A DNA stretch of 64,000 nt from an uncultured Pseudothermotoga sp. (GCA_937995655.1 CALKJI010000007.1:38641-102640); one strand, 5' to 3'; shown: positions 37,723 to 49,859, counted from the stretch's first letter. The notes: generated by a model from the sequence alone, not told the origin. A program made the numbers and translations.

Positions 37723-38574
37723 ATGTATTTGCAAGAAGTTATAGAAAGGCTCAACAGATACTGGGCAGATGTGGGATGCATGATAGATCAACCCTACGAT
37801 ATGGAGGTTGGGGCTGGAACCTTTCATCCTGCCACCTTTTTTGGATCACTGCGTGAGGGTGAATGGAAGGTAGCATTCGTTCAACCGAGTCGCAGACCGG
37901 CCGATGGAAGATACGGCGAGAACCCCAATCGCCTTCAAAGATATTTTCAATACCAAGTCATCATAAAACCATCACCGGCAGATTCTCAGAAGCTTTATCT
38001 TGACTCCTTGCGAGCACTGAGTATAGATCTGAGTGAACACGATGTTAGATTCATCGAGGATAACTGGGAATCTCCCACACTTGGAGCTTGGGGGGTTGGT
38101 TGGGAAGTTTGGCTTGATGGTATGGAAATTACACAGTTTACCTATTTTCAACAGATCGGTGGTATACCTTTGAAATCGATCCCACTTGAAATAACTTATG
38201 GTGTTGAGAGAATAGCAATGTATCTACAGGGGAAAAGTAACATCTTTGACGTGATGTGGAATGAAAAAATCTCTTACGATAAAATCTATTTAGAGAACGA
38301 AAGACAATTCTCTAAGTACAATTTCGAATTATCAAACCCCCAGAGCCTTTTTCAGCTGTATGATATTTATTCTTCAGAGTTCGAAAGCCAAATCAACAGT
38401 GGCAATTATCTTGTGGCATACGATTATATGATAAAGTGTTCACATACCTTCAATCTGCTTGACGCAAGAAATGCCATAAGTGTGGCTCAAAGACAACAGT
38501 ACATCAGGTCAATAAGATCCATGGCAAAACGCTGTGCAGAAGCCTTTTTGGGAGGTCGTCAAGATGACAAATAA
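37723..38574 (+). CDS. glyQ: glycyl-tRNA synthetase alpha subunit
   Basis: 283 aa. Catalytic class II subunit: [36 protein letters not shown] (motif region), [20 protein letters not shown] and [16 protein letters not shown] (motif 3). GGAGG 7 nt before ATG. Works as alpha2beta2 with GlyS; the two genes overlap by 11 nt. Confidence 0.97.
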   Translation: MYLQEVIERLNRYWADVGCMIDQPYDMEVGAGTFHPATFFGSLREGEWKVAFVQPSRRPADGRYGENPNRLQRYFQYQVIIKPSPADSQKLYLDSLRALSIDLSEHDVRFIEDNWESPTLGAWGVGWEVWLDGMEITQFTYFQQIGGIPLKSIPLEITYGVERIAMYLQGKSNIFDVMWNEKISYDKIYLENERQFSKYNFELSNPQSLFQLYDIYSSEFESQINSGNYLVAYDYMIKCSHTFNLLDARNAISVAQRQQYIRSIRSMAKRCAEAFLGGRQDDK

Positions 38575-40579
38575 TGCACTTTTTGAAATAGGTGTTGAAG
38601 AATTACCCGCTAGTGAGATGGACCAGATAAAACAGCAACTGAAAGACCTATCGCAGAACTCACTACAAGAAGCCAAGATCGATTATGAAAACTTGCTTTG
38701 TTTTGTCACAAACCGAAGGATCAGCATATGGATACAGAATCTTTCTGAAAAACAGCAAGACATGACTATTGTTAAGAAAGGTCCATCTCAACATGTTGCT
38801 TTTTGCGATGGTAAACCAACAAAAGCTTTGATAGGCTTTTTGACAACCAACCAAGCGTCTGAAGATGAGATATTTGTTCAGGAAGGTTATGTCTACCTCA
38901 AAAAGAAGATTGAGGGAAAGAAGTCACGAGAGGTCCTACCAGAGATCTTCAAAAAGATAGTTTCATCATTAAAATTTACCAAACCGATGAAGTGGGCAGA
39001 TGGAAAATATGAATTCATTAGACCTGTGAAGTGGATTTTGTGTATTTACAACAGCGAGATTCTCCCATTGGAACTGTTCGGTGTAGAATCATCAAATATG
39101 ACCTATTCACATCCATATATGGGAAGAAAAATAGAGATCAAAGGCCCCCAGGATTACATAGATGTCCTCAGGGAAAACTTCGTGCTGGTCGATGAAAAAG
39201 AGAGGATAGAGAAGATAGAAAAGCAACTTGACGAACTTGAGAAACAAAAAATGTTCAAATGTGAAAAAGAGAAGGAAATGATTGAGAAAATCTCAAAGAT
39301 AACAGAATGGCCAGTTGCGATAGTTGGCAGTTTCAAACAGGAATATCTCAACTTACCCCCTGAACTCATAATTGTTACTATAAAGCATCATCTAAGCGCC
39401 TTTACAACATTCAAAGACGGCAAAATGACAACTTCTTTCATCGCTTTTGTTGACAGGCCCGAAGGAGATTTTTCCAAAATCATCCAAGGATATCAAAATG
39501 TCGTCAATGCACGGCTTGAGGATGCCCACTATTATTTCCAAATAGACAAAAAACACAAACTTGAGGATTTCAACAGTAAACTACAGGAAATGGTTTTTCA
39601 AAAGGAACTTGGCACCCTCTTTGACAAAGTAAAGCGAATCGAAAAAATTTCTGTATACATTGCTGAGAAAGTCGGTCTGGAAAACTTGATACAGAAGGTT
39701 CAACGAGCAGCTATCCTATCCAAAGCCGACATTGCTTCCCATGTTGTTTATGAATTTCCAGAACTCCAGGGAATCATGGGAAGGATCTATGCAATCTTGA
39801 GTCAAGAAGACAGCGAGGTTGCTTATGCCATAGAAGAACAATATGCGGAGCAATTGCAAACGAAAATCGGTACTATCATTGGTATTTCTGACAGGATCGA
39901 TACCATCGTTGGGAATTTGGCAGTTGGTAACGTTCCAAGTGGCTCAAAAGATCCTTTTGGTTTAAGAAGCAAAGTCGATACAATTTTTCGTGCCATCGTC
40001 TTCCAAGGATGGGATATAGATCTTGAAGATCTAATAAATATGGTACTAAAGCTTTTGAATATGCAATGCAGCAGTCAAAGTATTGAAGATTTCATGATTG
40101 CAAGATACTACGCCTTTTTGATCAACGAAGGATTCACATACGACATCTCCAGAGCCGTTAACCACCTATGGAGAAAACCACTTCGAGGATTCCTTTCTGC
40201 CAAGGCAATATCAAAGATGGCGGATACCGAAGATTTCAACAAATTATGCATTGGTTTTGAAAGGGTTCACAATATTACAAAAAATTACACAGACACAGCC
40301 TTCGATGGTGCACTCTTTGAAAAAGAAGCCGAAAGATCCTTGCTGAACCAATTCATTCACGCAAAGTCCGTTGTTTTAGAGAGTCTAAAGGAACTTGATT
40401 ATGAAAGAGCAGTGAATTCACTGATTTCGCTAAAACCCTCCATAGATGATTATTTCGATGAAGTCTTTGTAATGTCCCATCGCGAAGACATAAGGAGGAA
40501 CAGACTTGGTTTTTTGAAAAACATCGATAAGCTTTTCATGGAAATAGGTGATTTGACTCAGTTGGTCAAAAGAGAATAA
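38564..40579 (+). CDS. glyS: glycyl-tRNA synthetase beta subunit
   Basis: 671 aa. Begins [17 protein letters not shown], typical of Gly[21 protein letters not shown] and [17 protein letters not shown] are the HD-like central part, and the C-terminus carries the tRNA-binding region. ATG 38564 (GGAGG 8 nt upstream, inside glyQ) is preferred over an upstream ATG at 38534 without SD. Confidence 0.97.
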   Translation: MTNNALFEIGVEELPASEMDQIKQQLKDLSQNSLQEAKIDYENLLCFVTNRRISIWIQNLSEKQQDMTIVKKGPSQHVAFCDGKPTKALIGFLTTNQASEDEIFVQEGYVYLKKKIEGKKSREVLPEIFKKIVSSLKFTKPMKWADGKYEFIRPVKWILCIYNSEILPLELFGVESSNMTYSHPYMGRKIEIKGPQDYIDVLRENFVLVDEKERIEKIEKQLDELEKQKMFKCEKEKEMIEKISKITEWPVAIVGSFKQEYLNLPPELIIVTIKHHLSAFTTFKDGKMTTSFIAFVDRPEGDFSKIIQGYQNVVNARLEDAHYYFQIDKKHKLEDFNSKLQEMVFQKELGTLFDKVKRIEKISVYIAEKVGLENLIQKVQRAAILSKADIASHVVYEFPELQGIMGRIYAILSQEDSEVAYAIEEQYAEQLQTKIGTIIGISDRIDTIVGNLAVGNVPSGSKDPFGLRSKVDTIFRAIVFQGWDIDLEDLINMVLKLLNMQCSSQSIEDFMIARYYAFLINEGFTYDISRAVNHLWRKPLRGFLSAKAISKMADTEDFNKLCIGFERVHNITKNYTDTAFDGALFEKEAERSLLNQFIHAKSVVLESLKELDYERAVNSLISLKPSIDDYFDEVFVMSHREDIRRNRLGFLKNIDKLFMEIGDLTQLVKRE

Positions 40580-40600
40580 GGGCGCCGGACGCCCTTTTTA
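40578..40600 (+). terminator. terminator after glyS
   Basis: AAGGGCG, loop CCGGA, CGCCCTT followed by TTTATT on the plus strand. It lies at the end of the convergent guaB gene too and may slow both transcripts. Confidence 0.85.
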
Positions 40601-42058
40601 TTGATTAGAAGATGACCAGTAGTTGGATGGTTCTCTTGTAATAATTATGTCGTGTGGATGACTCTCGCGAACACCAGCTTGAGTTATCCGCATAAAGACT
40701 GCCTTATTTCTGAGTTCTTGTAAATCTTTTGCGCCAACATAACCCATTCCTGCCTTCAAACCTCCAACGAGTTGATGAACCACGTCTTTAACAGTACCCT
40801 TATAGGGTACCATTCCTTCAACCCCTTCTGGAACAAATTTGAAATTCTCATTTTGAAAGTATCTATCGGCACTACCTTTTTTCATTGCTGCTTCACTACC
40901 CATTCCTCTATAAGCCTTGTACTTTCTTCCTTGATATAGGATGGCATCCCCTGGTGCCTCTTCTGTTCCCGCAAAGATGCTACCTATCATTACTGAGTCT
41001 GCACCGGCGGCGAGTGCCTTGACAATATCCCCAGAATACCTTACACCACCATCAGCGATCAAAGTGATCCCACGAAGTGCGCAAATTTTCGCACAATCCA
41101 TGACAGCTGTTAGTTGTGGCACGCCGATACCTGCAACCACACGAGTGGTACATATGGAACCTGGACCTATTCCCACCTTCACACAATCTGCACCAGCTTC
41201 GATCAACGCCAAAGCACCCTCCTGTGTTGCAACATTTCCTGCTATGACAGGAAGATCTGGAAAATCTGTTCTTATCTTTTGAACTGTTTCCAGAACCCTT
41301 TTGGAATGACCATGTGCCGTATCAACCACAACAAAATCTACTTGAGCATCCTTGAGGGCTTGTACTCTTTGTAAAGTATCATCGGCTGTACCTACTGCGG
41401 CACCAACTATCAACCTTCCCTTTGAATCACGAGCTGCCAAGGGATGTTCAACAACACTCATGATGTCTTTTATCGTTATCAAACCCACCAAACGCTTTTG
41501 AGAGTCTACCAAAGGGAGTTTTTCGATTTTGTGTGCATGCAAGATCTGCTTAGCTTCATCGAGACTGATCGATGGTTCTGCCACTATGAGTTTTGACATT
41601 GGTGTCATTAAATCCTTAACGGGTCTAGCATAGTTCTTTTCGAATCTAATGTCCCTGTTGGTGATCAAACCAAGTAAATGACCCTCATCATCTACAACCG
41701 GTAAGCCACCTATGCGATAAGTTGACATGAGCTGTAGCGCCCTTTCTATACTTTCATCGGCATGAATGGTGACTGGATCGTAAATCACACCATTCTCAGT
41801 TCTTTTTACGATCGAGACTTGATGTGCCTGTTCCTCAATGGACATATTCTTGTGAATAACTCCCACTCCTCCTTCACGGGCAAGTGCCTTTGCAAGTTCT
41901 GCTTCGGTGACTGTGTCCATAGCCGCGCTGATGAGTGGTATATTGAGCCAGATATCTCTCACTAACCTTGTTTTTACATCAGTTTGGTATGGCAGGATTT
42001 CACTGTACTGCGGCACCAAAAGAACATCATCAAAGGTGAGCCCTTCCTGTAGATTCAA
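40598..42058 (-). CDS. guaB: inosine-5'-monophosphate dehydrogenase
   Basis: 486 aa. It converts IMP to XMP for guanine nucleotide synthesis. TIM-barrel start [13 protein letters not shown], a CBS pair in about residues 95-205 ([14 protein letters not shown]), [10 protein letters not shown], the catalytic loop [17 protein letters not shown] with the active Cys, and [14 protein letters not shown]. Start TTG 42058 with GGAGG 7 nt upstream. Monocistronic by spacing, divergent from acyP. Confidence 0.97.
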   Translation of the reverse strand: MNLQEGLTFDDVLLVPQYSEILPYQTDVKTRLVRDIWLNIPLISAAMDTVTEAELAKALAREGGVGVIHKNMSIEEQAHQVSIVKRTENGVIYDPVTIHADESIERALQLMSTYRIGGLPVVDDEGHLLGLITNRDIRFEKNYARPVKDLMTPMSKLIVAEPSISLDEAKQILHAHKIEKLPLVDSQKRLVGLITIKDIMSVVEHPLAARDSKGRLIVGAAVGTADDTLQRVQALKDAQVDFVVVDTAHGHSKRVLETVQKIRTDFPDLPVIAGNVATQEGALALIEAGADCVKVGIGPGSICTTRVVAGIGVPQLTAVMDCAKICALRGITLIADGGVRYSGDIVKALAAGADSVMIGSIFAGTEEAPGDAILYQGRKYKAYRGMGSEAAMKKGSADRYFQNENFKFVPEGVEGMVPYKGTVKDVVHQLVGGLKAGMGYVGAKDLQELRNKAVFMRITQAGVRESHPHDIIITREPSNYWSSSNQ

Positions 42059-42135
42059 AATTACACCTCCTATACATTTTGCATTTTTCGATGTATTATG
42101 TTTTTCAGAAATTATACCACCGGGGTGGTTAACTT

Positions 42136-42405
42136 ATGCCAGCACTTTTCATAAAGATCTTCGGTCATGTGCAAGGCGTCGGGTTTAGATATTTTACCTA
42201 CAAAGTTGCTAGAAAGATGGGCGTTAAGGGCTACGTCAGGAATGCCGAGGATGGTTCTGTAGAGATCCACGCAGAAGGAGACGAGAGTGTTCTCAGAGAA
42301 TTTGTTAATCAGGTGAGTCGTGGACCAATTTCGGCTGTTGTTACAAACGTTGAATGCAATCAAGTGAATGAAGAAGATTTCCAAGAGTTTCAGATTACTG
42401 ATTGA
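42136..42405 (+). CDS. acyP: acylphosphatase
   Basis: 89 aa, full length. IKIFGHVQGVGFRYFTYKVA contains the phosphate-binding Arg, and GYVRNAEDGSVEIHAEGD the catalytic Asn. Hydrolyses acylphosphates such as acetyl-phosphate. GGGGTGG upstream of ATG 42136. First of the operon to 46802. Confidence 0.95.
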   Translation: MPALFIKIFGHVQGVGFRYFTYKVARKMGVKGYVRNAEDGSVEIHAEGDESVLREFVNQVSRGPISAVVTNVECNQVNEEDFQEFQITD

Positions 42406-42419
42406 AAAGGAGGCGAAAA

Positions 42420-43031
42420 ATGCTCATATCCTTCGAAGGTATCGATGGCAGTGGTAAGGGGACACAGGCAAAACTCTTTCTGAAGTACCTCGAAGAAAAG
42501 AATATCCCGTGTATTTATGTGCGAGAACCAGGAGCTACAAAAGTCGGTGAAGCAATTAGAGAATTGCTTTTAGAAAGAAAGAACATATCAATTTCTCCAA
42601 GAGCAGAGCTTTTATTATTCTTGGCAAGTAGAGCCCAACTTGTATCTGAAGTTATCTCACCAGCTCTTTTAGAAAGAAAGATCGTTGTGGCAGATCGTTT
42701 CATAGATTCAAGTGTTGCTTATCAAGGTGTAGCAAGGAATATAGGACTCCGAGAGGTCGAAAAGCTGAATGATTTTGCAACTGGTGGTTTGAAACCCGAT
42801 CTAACATTTTACATCGACATCACAGTGGAAACTTCAATCAAAAGAAAGAAGAACTTTGATAGAATTGAGTCTGAAGGATATGAATTTCTCAAAATGGTGA
42901 GAGATGCCTACCTTGATTTAGCAAGAAAGTATACCGAAAGAATAGTAATAATAGACGGAGAAAGAGCAATCGGAGAAATCCACAAAGAGATCATCGAGAT
43001 TTTCGAAAAACGAGGTGGAAAACACAAATGA
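42420..43031 (+). CDS. tmk: thymidylate kinase
   Basis: 203 aa. P-loop FEGIDGSGKGTQAK, VREPGATKVGEAIRELLL, and VADRFIDSSVAYQG are diagnostic. Makes dTDP from dTMP. ATG 42420 has GGAGG 6 nt upstream; the longer form begins 18 nt earlier without SD. Stop overlaps the next start by 4 nt. Confidence 0.96.
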   Translation: MLISFEGIDGSGKGTQAKLFLKYLEEKNIPCIYVREPGATKVGEAIRELLLERKNISISPRAELLLFLASRAQLVSEVISPALLERKIVVADRFIDSSVAYQGVARNIGLREVEKLNDFATGGLKPDLTFYIDITVETSIKRKKNFDRIESEGYEFLKMVRDAYLDLARKYTERIVIIDGERAIGEIHKEIIEIFEKRGGKHK

Positions 43032-44140
43032 TGATAGTTCTAAGATTAGTGATGACCGATCTAAAACGTATCTTCAAGAATCGCTTGTCGATCTTTACAA
43101 TCATCATGATACCACTACTCGTGATACTGCTTACCACCATCTTATTCAACAGTTACAGTTTATTTCGCGCTCGAATTGGCATAGTCAATCAGGATACGGA
43201 TCCCCTTTCACGATTCACAGTAGGAATAATAATGTCTCTTTTCAAAGGAGGAACTATATCATATGCCGGCAGTGATTACGAAAATAGGCTCTTGAATGGT
43301 GAATACAATGCCATCGTGGTTATACCCAAAGACTTTTCAAAGAATTTGTATGCTGCAAAACAGACTGTCATCAATTTCATACCAAGTCCAGTAGATCTTC
43401 AGCTGTCATCGATTATGTACCAGCTTTTCAGGTCAATGTTTGAAGATCTTCAAGGAAGTCCTTTCTTTGATCCGCAAGTGATCAGGTACTTGTTTGCTTC
43501 GCCTGGATATCCTGCACCAAAATTGATAATGAGCGAAAAAGAAGAACTGCTCAGCTTCAAATCTTTATTGACGCCTATCGCCATCTTTCTGTCGGCTGCC
43601 TTTGTGGTAATTGCATTATCCTGCGGTTCAATAGTCGCCGAGAGAGAAAACGGTCTGATAGACATCTACCTTTCAAACAACTTGAATCAACTATCTTACA
43701 CCTCTTCAAAGATTCTTTCTTACACGATCTTGGGTATTATAGAATCCTCTATTGCATTGGTCTTGTTCATAGTACTAAAGGTCCAGCTTCCCGTTGGTTT
43801 ACTTGTCTCACTGATTATCTTGAACTCCTTCTTTCATGCCTGTACAGGTGTTTTGTTATCTTATTTGGCTCCGAACACACAGACAGCAAGTCTTTTTGGC
43901 TTAAGTATGGTGGTCGTTTCTTTCTTCCTGAGTGGAATGATAGTGCCCATAAGTTCCATGCCTCGAGCCATTCAAATCGTTGCGAAATATTTTCCACTAT
44001 TCTCGGCAAATTATACATTGAGAAAAACTCAGATTTATAGCTTTGTCGGAGCGAGTGAATTAATCGTCATGACTTCGATCTCAATGACAGTCTTTTTTCT
44101 AACGGCGATCACAGGAACTTTTTACTTCAAAAGAAGGTGA
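43028..44140 (+). CDS. ABC-2 type transporter permease
   Basis: 370 aa. One N-terminal transmembrane segment (SIFTIIMIPLLVILLTTIL), a large extracytoplasmic part (about residues 45-180, with VVIPKDFSKNL), then about five C-terminal spans including the conserved ISSMPRAIQIVAKYFPLFSANY, as in ABC2_membrane_3 exporters. No ATPase is adjacent; the one at 15553-16392 may be the partner. Coupled to tmk by ATGA. Confidence 0.82.
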   Translation: MMIVLRLVMTDLKRIFKNRLSIFTIIMIPLLVILLTTILFNSYSLFRARIGIVNQDTDPLSRFTVGIIMSLFKGGTISYAGSDYENRLLNGEYNAIVVIPKDFSKNLYAAKQTVINFIPSPVDLQLSSIMYQLFRSMFEDLQGSPFFDPQVIRYLFASPGYPAPKLIMSEKEELLSFKSLLTPIAIFLSAAFVVIALSCGSIVAERENGLIDIYLSNNLNQLSYTSSKILSYTILGIIESSIALVLFIVLKVQLPVGLLVSLIILNSFFHACTGVLLSYLAPNTQTASLFGLSMVVVSFFLSGMIVPISSMPRAIQIVAKYFPLFSANYTLRKTQIYSFVGASELIVMTSISMTVFFLTAITGTFYFKRR

Positions 44141-44146
44141 TCCATT

Positions 44147-44701
44147 CTGTTCAAAGTACTGATCGTCTCAGACACACATGGTTCTGTCGCAAGTTGGAAA
44201 AAGATAGAGAGATTGTTCGAACCAGTTGATGAAATCTTACACCTTGGAGATGTCCTCTACCATGGTCCGAGAAATCCGTTGCCAGATGGCTACAATCCAG
44301 CAGAGCTTGCCAATCTCTTAAAGACAAAGACAAATATATCTTATGTGAGGGGAAATTGCGATGCCGACGTAGATCTACTGGTTTTAGGAAAGGAAGATAT
44401 GCCAAAGATCATGTGTATGACCATTGAAGATATTAAAATGATTTTGATTCATGGCGAGAACATCAAAGATAATGACATTGTACAACTAATTGAAAGATAC
44501 GATGCCAACCTCTTAGCTTATGGACATACTCACATCCCAAGACTTGAAATAGTAAAATCCAAGATCATCCTCAATCCAGGAAGCCCAAGTCTTCCAAAGA
44601 TGAATTTTCCACCAACATGCGCCTTGCTAGAGTTTTCGCAAAATCTGAGAATATCGATCTATACAACCCAGGGAGAACTATATGGGGAGATCTTTTTATG
44701 A
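44147..44701 (+). CDS. YfcE-type phosphodiesterase with a non-standard start codon
   Basis: About 184 aa. Metallophosphoesterase motifs: VLIVSDTHG at the extreme N-terminus, ILHLGDVLYHGPRN, SYVRGNCDAD, LIHGE and LAYGHTHIPRL. The permease TGA (44138-44140) is in the same frame and only TCC ATT CTG TTC lie before the SDTHG segment, so translation must begin at CTG 44147 or ATT 44144; GGTGA precedes both. A TTG start at 44213 would delete the first metal ligands. It is also possible that the base sequence has an error. Confidence 0.85.
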   Translation: MFKVLIVSDTHGSVASWKKIERLFEPVDEILHLGDVLYHGPRNPLPDGYNPAELANLLKTKTNISYVRGNCDADVDLLVLGKEDMPKIMCMTIEDIKMILIHGENIKDNDIVQLIERYDANLLAYGHTHIPRLEIVKSKIILNPGSPSLPKMNFPPTCALLEFSQNLRISIYTTQGELYGEIFL

Positions 44702-45669
44702 TAAATTTGTCAGAATTGATCGAGGGACTGAACCCAAGGATCGAGATCGTTAAGAGCGAAGGTGTCATGCTACCACCAGATATCGACTACGCTGATTCAG
44801 CATCAATTATGGAAGAAGATGTGGTAAAAAACGTTGAACCCTGTCAAACAATGATCTTTGTAGATAGTAGAAGGAGAACATTTGAATCCATAAGTGTCTT
44901 TGGTTATGTAATGCTTCTGAGTCAAATAGTTACAGGTGCTGTTAGCTTTAAAGACGGAAGATGTACAACACTCTTCTCACCCGAGCGAGGACCAGAATCG
45001 AGGTTGGTTCTCGCAATACCGAGAGTGCTGGCAGAAATGATCAAGCTGCAGGAAAACATAGTGAAAATTGGTAGACTACACTGTAATGTCGCAGTTGGTA
45101 ACGATGCAAAATCTGCATTAGATTCTTACATGCAGCAACTTGAACGCGATGAAATATGCAAATACATCCAAGACTTCCTGACAATAAAAGACGGAAGCAT
45201 TGACTTTGCAACGCCTTCTTTCAAGGTTTCACGAGGTCCTGTTGGATTGGTTAAAAATGTGCAAAAAGCCTTTGTAAACTTAGAAGTCTTCAAAACCTAT
45301 GGTTCCATGAAAAAAGCACAAAGATCCAAGTGTATCGTCACAAGACTCGTTGGGAACCAAACCCTCCTAAGAGTTATGTCTTACCTCAAACTGGTAAGTA
45401 TTCCTGGTCTGAAGGGTCTTGTACGCATAGAGACAGTTGTCGAAGAAGATAGATTTGAGCAGACAAAGTACGAAATTTTCGAAACCTTCAATCAGCTCGC
45501 CTCAACCCTACCTTCATTAGTGGATGATCACTCGATCATCCCGCGAACACCGGAAGATACGCTACCCGTAATCTTCTTAGAACGTTATCTGGATCGATAT
45601 TTCTACAATCAATCTTATATACATTGCAGCCTCGTTGAAGACTTACGAGGGAAGGAAGTGGTATTTTGA
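44698..45669 (+). CDS. conserved protein of unknown function, weak NurA-like look
   Basis: 323 aa, start ATG 44698 with GGAG 8 nt upstream and a 4-nt overlap with the phosphodiesterase. IFVDSRRRTFESISVFG, SRGPVGLVKNVQKAFVN and IETVVEEDRFEQTKY vaguely recall the NurA nuclease layout (Asp after a strand, later Lys and Asp/Glu), but no motif is firm enough for a function. No signal peptide or membrane span. Coupled to the next gene (TTGA overlap). Confidence 0.7.
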   Translation: MINLSELIEGLNPRIEIVKSEGVMLPPDIDYADSASIMEEDVVKNVEPCQTMIFVDSRRRTFESISVFGYVMLLSQIVTGAVSFKDGRCTTLFSPERGPESRLVLAIPRVLAEMIKLQENIVKIGRLHCNVAVGNDAKSALDSYMQQLERDEICKYIQDFLTIKDGSIDFATPSFKVSRGPVGLVKNVQKAFVNLEVFKTYGSMKKAQRSKCIVTRLVGNQTLLRVMSYLKLVSIPGLKGLVRIETVVEEDRFEQTKYEIFETFNQLASTLPSLVDDHSIIPRTPEDTLPVIFLERYLDRYFYNQSYIHCSLVEDLRGKEVVF

Positions 45670-46802
45670 AAGGTTTCTCCACAAGATCAATTCATATAGG
45701 CGAAATTCACCAACTTGATTCAATAACTACTCCCATCTTCCAAACTGCCAATTTTCTAATGAATCCATCTAAGTACAAAGTAGACAATCGTGATAGCTAT
45801 ATCTATTCAAGAATCTCAAATCCAACTGTGAGGGCTGTAGAACAAAAATTGGCAAACTTGTGTGGAGCCAAGGAAGGTGTCTTGTTCTCATCTGGTATGG
45901 GTGCGATTACGTGCTCGCTCTTGTCAGTTCTTTCAGAGAATGACAGAGCAATTTTTCTTACGGAACTCTACGGTGGCACACACAGTTTGATCGAAAAAGT
46001 TCTACCAACATTAGGCATTCAATGTGATTTTTTTTCAGTAGATGAGATATCAAAACTTTCATTGGACGGGGCAAAGGTAGTTTATGTTGAGTCGCTAACT
46101 AATCCTTTGTTGAAGCTCACAGATGTGGAGTATCTGGCGAGGATTGCTCACGAAAATGGAGCCTTACTTTTTGTAGACAATACTTTCCTGTCCCCATACA
46201 ACTTTAGATCACTAGAGTTTGGTGCAGATTTGGAGATACACAGCGTTACCAAGTATATCAATGGCCATTCAGATGTCATCTTAGGATTCGCAACAAGTAA
46301 AGACGAAAACCTAATCAACAAGATCTGGCAAAAGATGTACACCTTAGGGTTCAATCCCAATCCCTTTGAGGCTTACTTAGTTGCACGGTCCGTAAAAACT
46401 CTCGCTTTGAGGATGGAAAAACACAATCATAATGCAAAACAGATCGCGGAGTTCCTGTCAAGCCACGATAAAGTAGTCGATGTCAGGTACCCAAGTCTTT
46501 ACAAACAAATCCCCAGTTGTTATGAAGGCTGTCCCGGCTTCGGTGCAGTTGTCTACTGCGATTTTCTCACGCAAGAGAATGCCTTGCGATTCGTTGAAAA
46601 TCTTAAGATATTCAAGCAAGCAACTTCACTCGCCGGAGTGGAGTCTTTAGTAACTATTCCATCTTTGACCTCACATGCCTCTTTGAATGATGAACAACTC
46701 AAAAAGGCACAAATTTCAAAAGGTGGGGTAAGAATTTCTGTAGGTGTAGAGGATTTGGATGATTTGATAGAAGATCTAAGCCAAGCATTATACAAGATTT
46801 AA
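45666..46802 (+). CDS. cystathionine gamma-synthase / gamma-lyase family PLP enzyme
   Basis: 378 aa. FSTRSIHIG, TPIFQTANFL, YIYSRISNPTVRAVEQKLA, FSSGMGAITC, LYGGTHSL, VDNTFLSPYNFRSLEFGADL and the PLP lysine in HSVTKYINGHSDVILG are diagnostic of the Cys/Met-metabolism family. Could be cystathionine gamma-synthase, O-acetylhomoserine sulfhydrylase or methionine gamma-lyase; motifs do not decide. Start TTG 45666 with GGAAG 7 nt upstream. Confidence 0.92.
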   Translation: MKGFSTRSIHIGEIHQLDSITTPIFQTANFLMNPSKYKVDNRDSYIYSRISNPTVRAVEQKLANLCGAKEGVLFSSGMGAITCSLLSVLSENDRAIFLTELYGGTHSLIEKVLPTLGIQCDFFSVDEISKLSLDGAKVVYVESLTNPLLKLTDVEYLARIAHENGALLFVDNTFLSPYNFRSLEFGADLEIHSVTKYINGHSDVILGFATSKDENLINKIWQKMYTLGFNPNPFEAYLVARSVKTLALRMEKHNHNAKQIAEFLSSHDKVVDVRYPSLYKQIPSCYEGCPGFGAVVYCDFLTQENALRFVENLKIFKQATSLAGVESLVTIPSLTSHASLNDEQLKKAQISKGGVRISVGVEDLDDLIEDLSQALYKI

Positions 46803-46827
46803 GGCGCCCCGAAGGCGCCATTTTTAT
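46803..46827. terminator. terminator between the PLP enzyme and tsf
   Basis: GGCGCC, loop CCGAA, GGCGCC followed by ATTTTTATT. It ends the plus-strand operon; the minus-strand side is less T-rich. Confidence 0.85.
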
Positions 46828-47420
46828 TCTACTCCAATCTGCATTCTGACGAATCTGGTGACCCTGATATTTTCTCTTATCTTGCCTATCAATTCATCAA
46901 TGACTTGCTTGACTGTCTTTGTATCATCAAATATGTATTTCTGATCATACAAACAAACTTCTTCATAAAATTTCTCGAGCTTTCCTTGAACGATCTTTTC
47001 AAGAACAGCTTGTGGCTTGTTTGAATCCTTCAACTGAGCCAAGTAAATCTCTTTTTCTTTCTCAAGAACTTCTGCAGGAATCTCCTCTCTTGTTACATAA
47101 ACAGGATTCATCGCAGCAACATGTTTGGCAAGATTATAGGCAAGTTCCTTGAACTCTGGCATCCTTGCAACAAAATCTGTTTCGCAACCCAGTTCAAGCA
47201 AAACACCTATTTTATCGTTGAAGTGAATATAAGAAGTCACTACTCCTTCTTTAGTTACTCTGCCAGCTTTTTTCTGCGCGACAGCCGCACCGCGTTTTCT
47301 GAGTATCTCAACTGCTTTTTCAAAATCTCCCTGGGCTTCATTCAAAGCCGTCTTACACTCCATGACTCCTGCACCAGTCATGTCCCTGAGCTTTTTAACC
47401 ATTTCAGCACTTATCTGCAT
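46824..47420 (-). CDS. tsf: elongation factor Ts
   Basis: 198 aa. The N-terminal UBA-like segment [20 protein letters not shown] and the core [20 protein letters not shown] are typical; length is that of the short EF-Ts of Thermotoga. Exchanges GDP on EF-Tu. rpsB, its usual neighbour, is absent here. GGAGG before ATG 47420; it lies 42 nt after coaD and a TATAAT overlaps the coaD stop, so it may also have its own promoter. Confidence 0.97.
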   Translation of the reverse strand: MQISAEMVKKLRDMTGAGVMECKTALNEAQGDFEKAVEILRKRGAAVAQKKAGRVTKEGVVTSYIHFNDKIGVLLELGCETDFVARMPEFKELAYNLAKHVAAMNPVYVTREEIPAEVLEKEKEIYLAQLKDSNKPQAVLEKIVQGKLEKFYEEVCLYDQKYIFDDTKTVKQVIDELIGKIRENIRVTRFVRMQIGVE

Positions 47421-47462
47421 AGGAAAACCTCCTTTTGGATTTGACAGATTAGCCGAGCCATA

Positions 47463-48572
<1,110 letters not shown>

Positions 48573-48576
<4 letters not shown>

Positions 48577-49424
48577 TTTAGCTCCCTCCGTCTGTATGAA
48601 AACAGACCAAAACCTATTAATATCATAATTGCACTGAACAACTGCGCTGTTCTCAAACTTCCCCAATAGAGGCTATCAAGTCTCAATCTCTCTATACAGA
48701 TTCTTCCAAGAGAATAAAGACACAGATACAATGAAAAAATCTCACCGAAGTTCCTTCGGTATTTCTTCATAAAACCTGTCAGTATAAGAAAAACACAAAG
48801 ATTCCAGATGCATTCGTACAAAAAGGTTGGATGAAAATACTCAAACTCTGAATATCCAAAAGGACGAAATTTGGCTGGCACATACATCTTCCATGGCAAA
48901 TTTGTTGGTTCACCGAAGGCTTCATAATTGAAAAGATTCCCCCATCTACCTATTGCCTGCCCCAATGGAAGGTATGCTGCGCCAAGATCCAGAACTTGGA
49001 ATGTACTGAAACTGACATTTTTCTTCAGCCTTGCGTACAAAACAAAGGTACCGATGGCAAATATAATGGCTCCTTGTATTGCTAACCCACCGTGCCACAA
49101 CATCAAAATCTCAAGAGGATTCTTCTGATAATACCTCCAGTTAAAAATGACGTAGAAAAGTCGTGCCCCTAATATTCCAAAAATCACAGCATAAAAAATG
49201 AGCTCATCGAGCTGTTCTAAAAAGATATTCTCTTTTTTTGCCCTTCTTCTAGCTAGGTAATAGGAGATGCTTATTCCCAGAAGAATAAAGACAGAATAAT
49301 AGCGAAGTTCAAATCTTCCAAATTTGAATATGTTGCTCGATAGAATCAACTTTCCTTGGAACACTTGTGCAAGAAATAGCCAACACAGAAGAAAAGCCAA
49401 AAGAAAAATCAGTATTTTCACCAT
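48573..49424 (-). CDS. lgt: prolipoprotein diacylglyceryl transferase
   Basis: 283 aa, about seven transmembrane spans. LMLWHGGLAIQGAI, GRWGNLFNYEAFGEPTNLPW (the Lgt signature, here with Trp-Gly-Asn-Leu) and FHPTFLYECIWN are conserved. Adds diacylglycerol to lipobox cysteines. GGAG 9 nt before ATG 49424. Confidence 0.94.
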
Positions 49425-49427
49425 GGA

Positions 49428-49859
49428 CTATTTCTCCAAGATACGCTCTCTTATTTCGTTTATTTGCTTTTTGATCTTGTTCGCTGTCCTATAATCTTCC
49501 TTCTTAAGAGCCTTTTCCAAACGATACTGCAGAATATATATCCTACGCTTTGCAGCTTCCTGCAAATCTTCTTGAGATATCTCACTCTTGCCAAAAAGGA
49601 TCTTAAGAACAGCCACCGGAGCAACAGAAAAAACTAGATCGTTAGACGAGAAACCATCTAGGGATATCTCACCCAAATCGGTGTCTTGAACAAGTTCAAT
49701 GTGCCCGGCAAGATACTTTAAACCCTCTTTTGACAGGTTAGGTGCATCCATCAGCTGATTTATCAGACAACGATCGCAATAGATTACTTCTTTGACCACT
49801 CCATCGGATATAAACTTATACAGTTTCGCATCTGAACCTCCGCAAGAGTCGCATCTCAC
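49428..49859 (-). CDS. UVR-motif zinc protein (McsA-like)
   Basis: 143 aa. CDSCGG and CDRC form a CxxC pair; the C-terminus has a UvrB/UvrC-type helix hairpin (YRLEKALKKEDYRTANKIKK). In Firmicutes McsA works with McsB and ClpC, but neither is in the window, so function here is open. ATGA overlap with pth. Confidence 0.82.
   Translation of the reverse strand: MRCDSCGGSDAKLYKFISDGVVKEVIYCDRCLINQLMDAPNLSKEGLKYLAGHIELVQDTDLGEISLDGFSSNDLVFSVAPVAVLKILFGKSEISQEDLQEAAKRRIYILQYRLEKALKKEDYRTANKIKKQINEIRERILEK

Noticed and set aside
42108..42130. Inverted repeat ACCACC-GG-GGTGGT before acyP as an operator
   Set aside because: Short, overlaps the acyP SD region, and could be chance; not supported enough to annotate.
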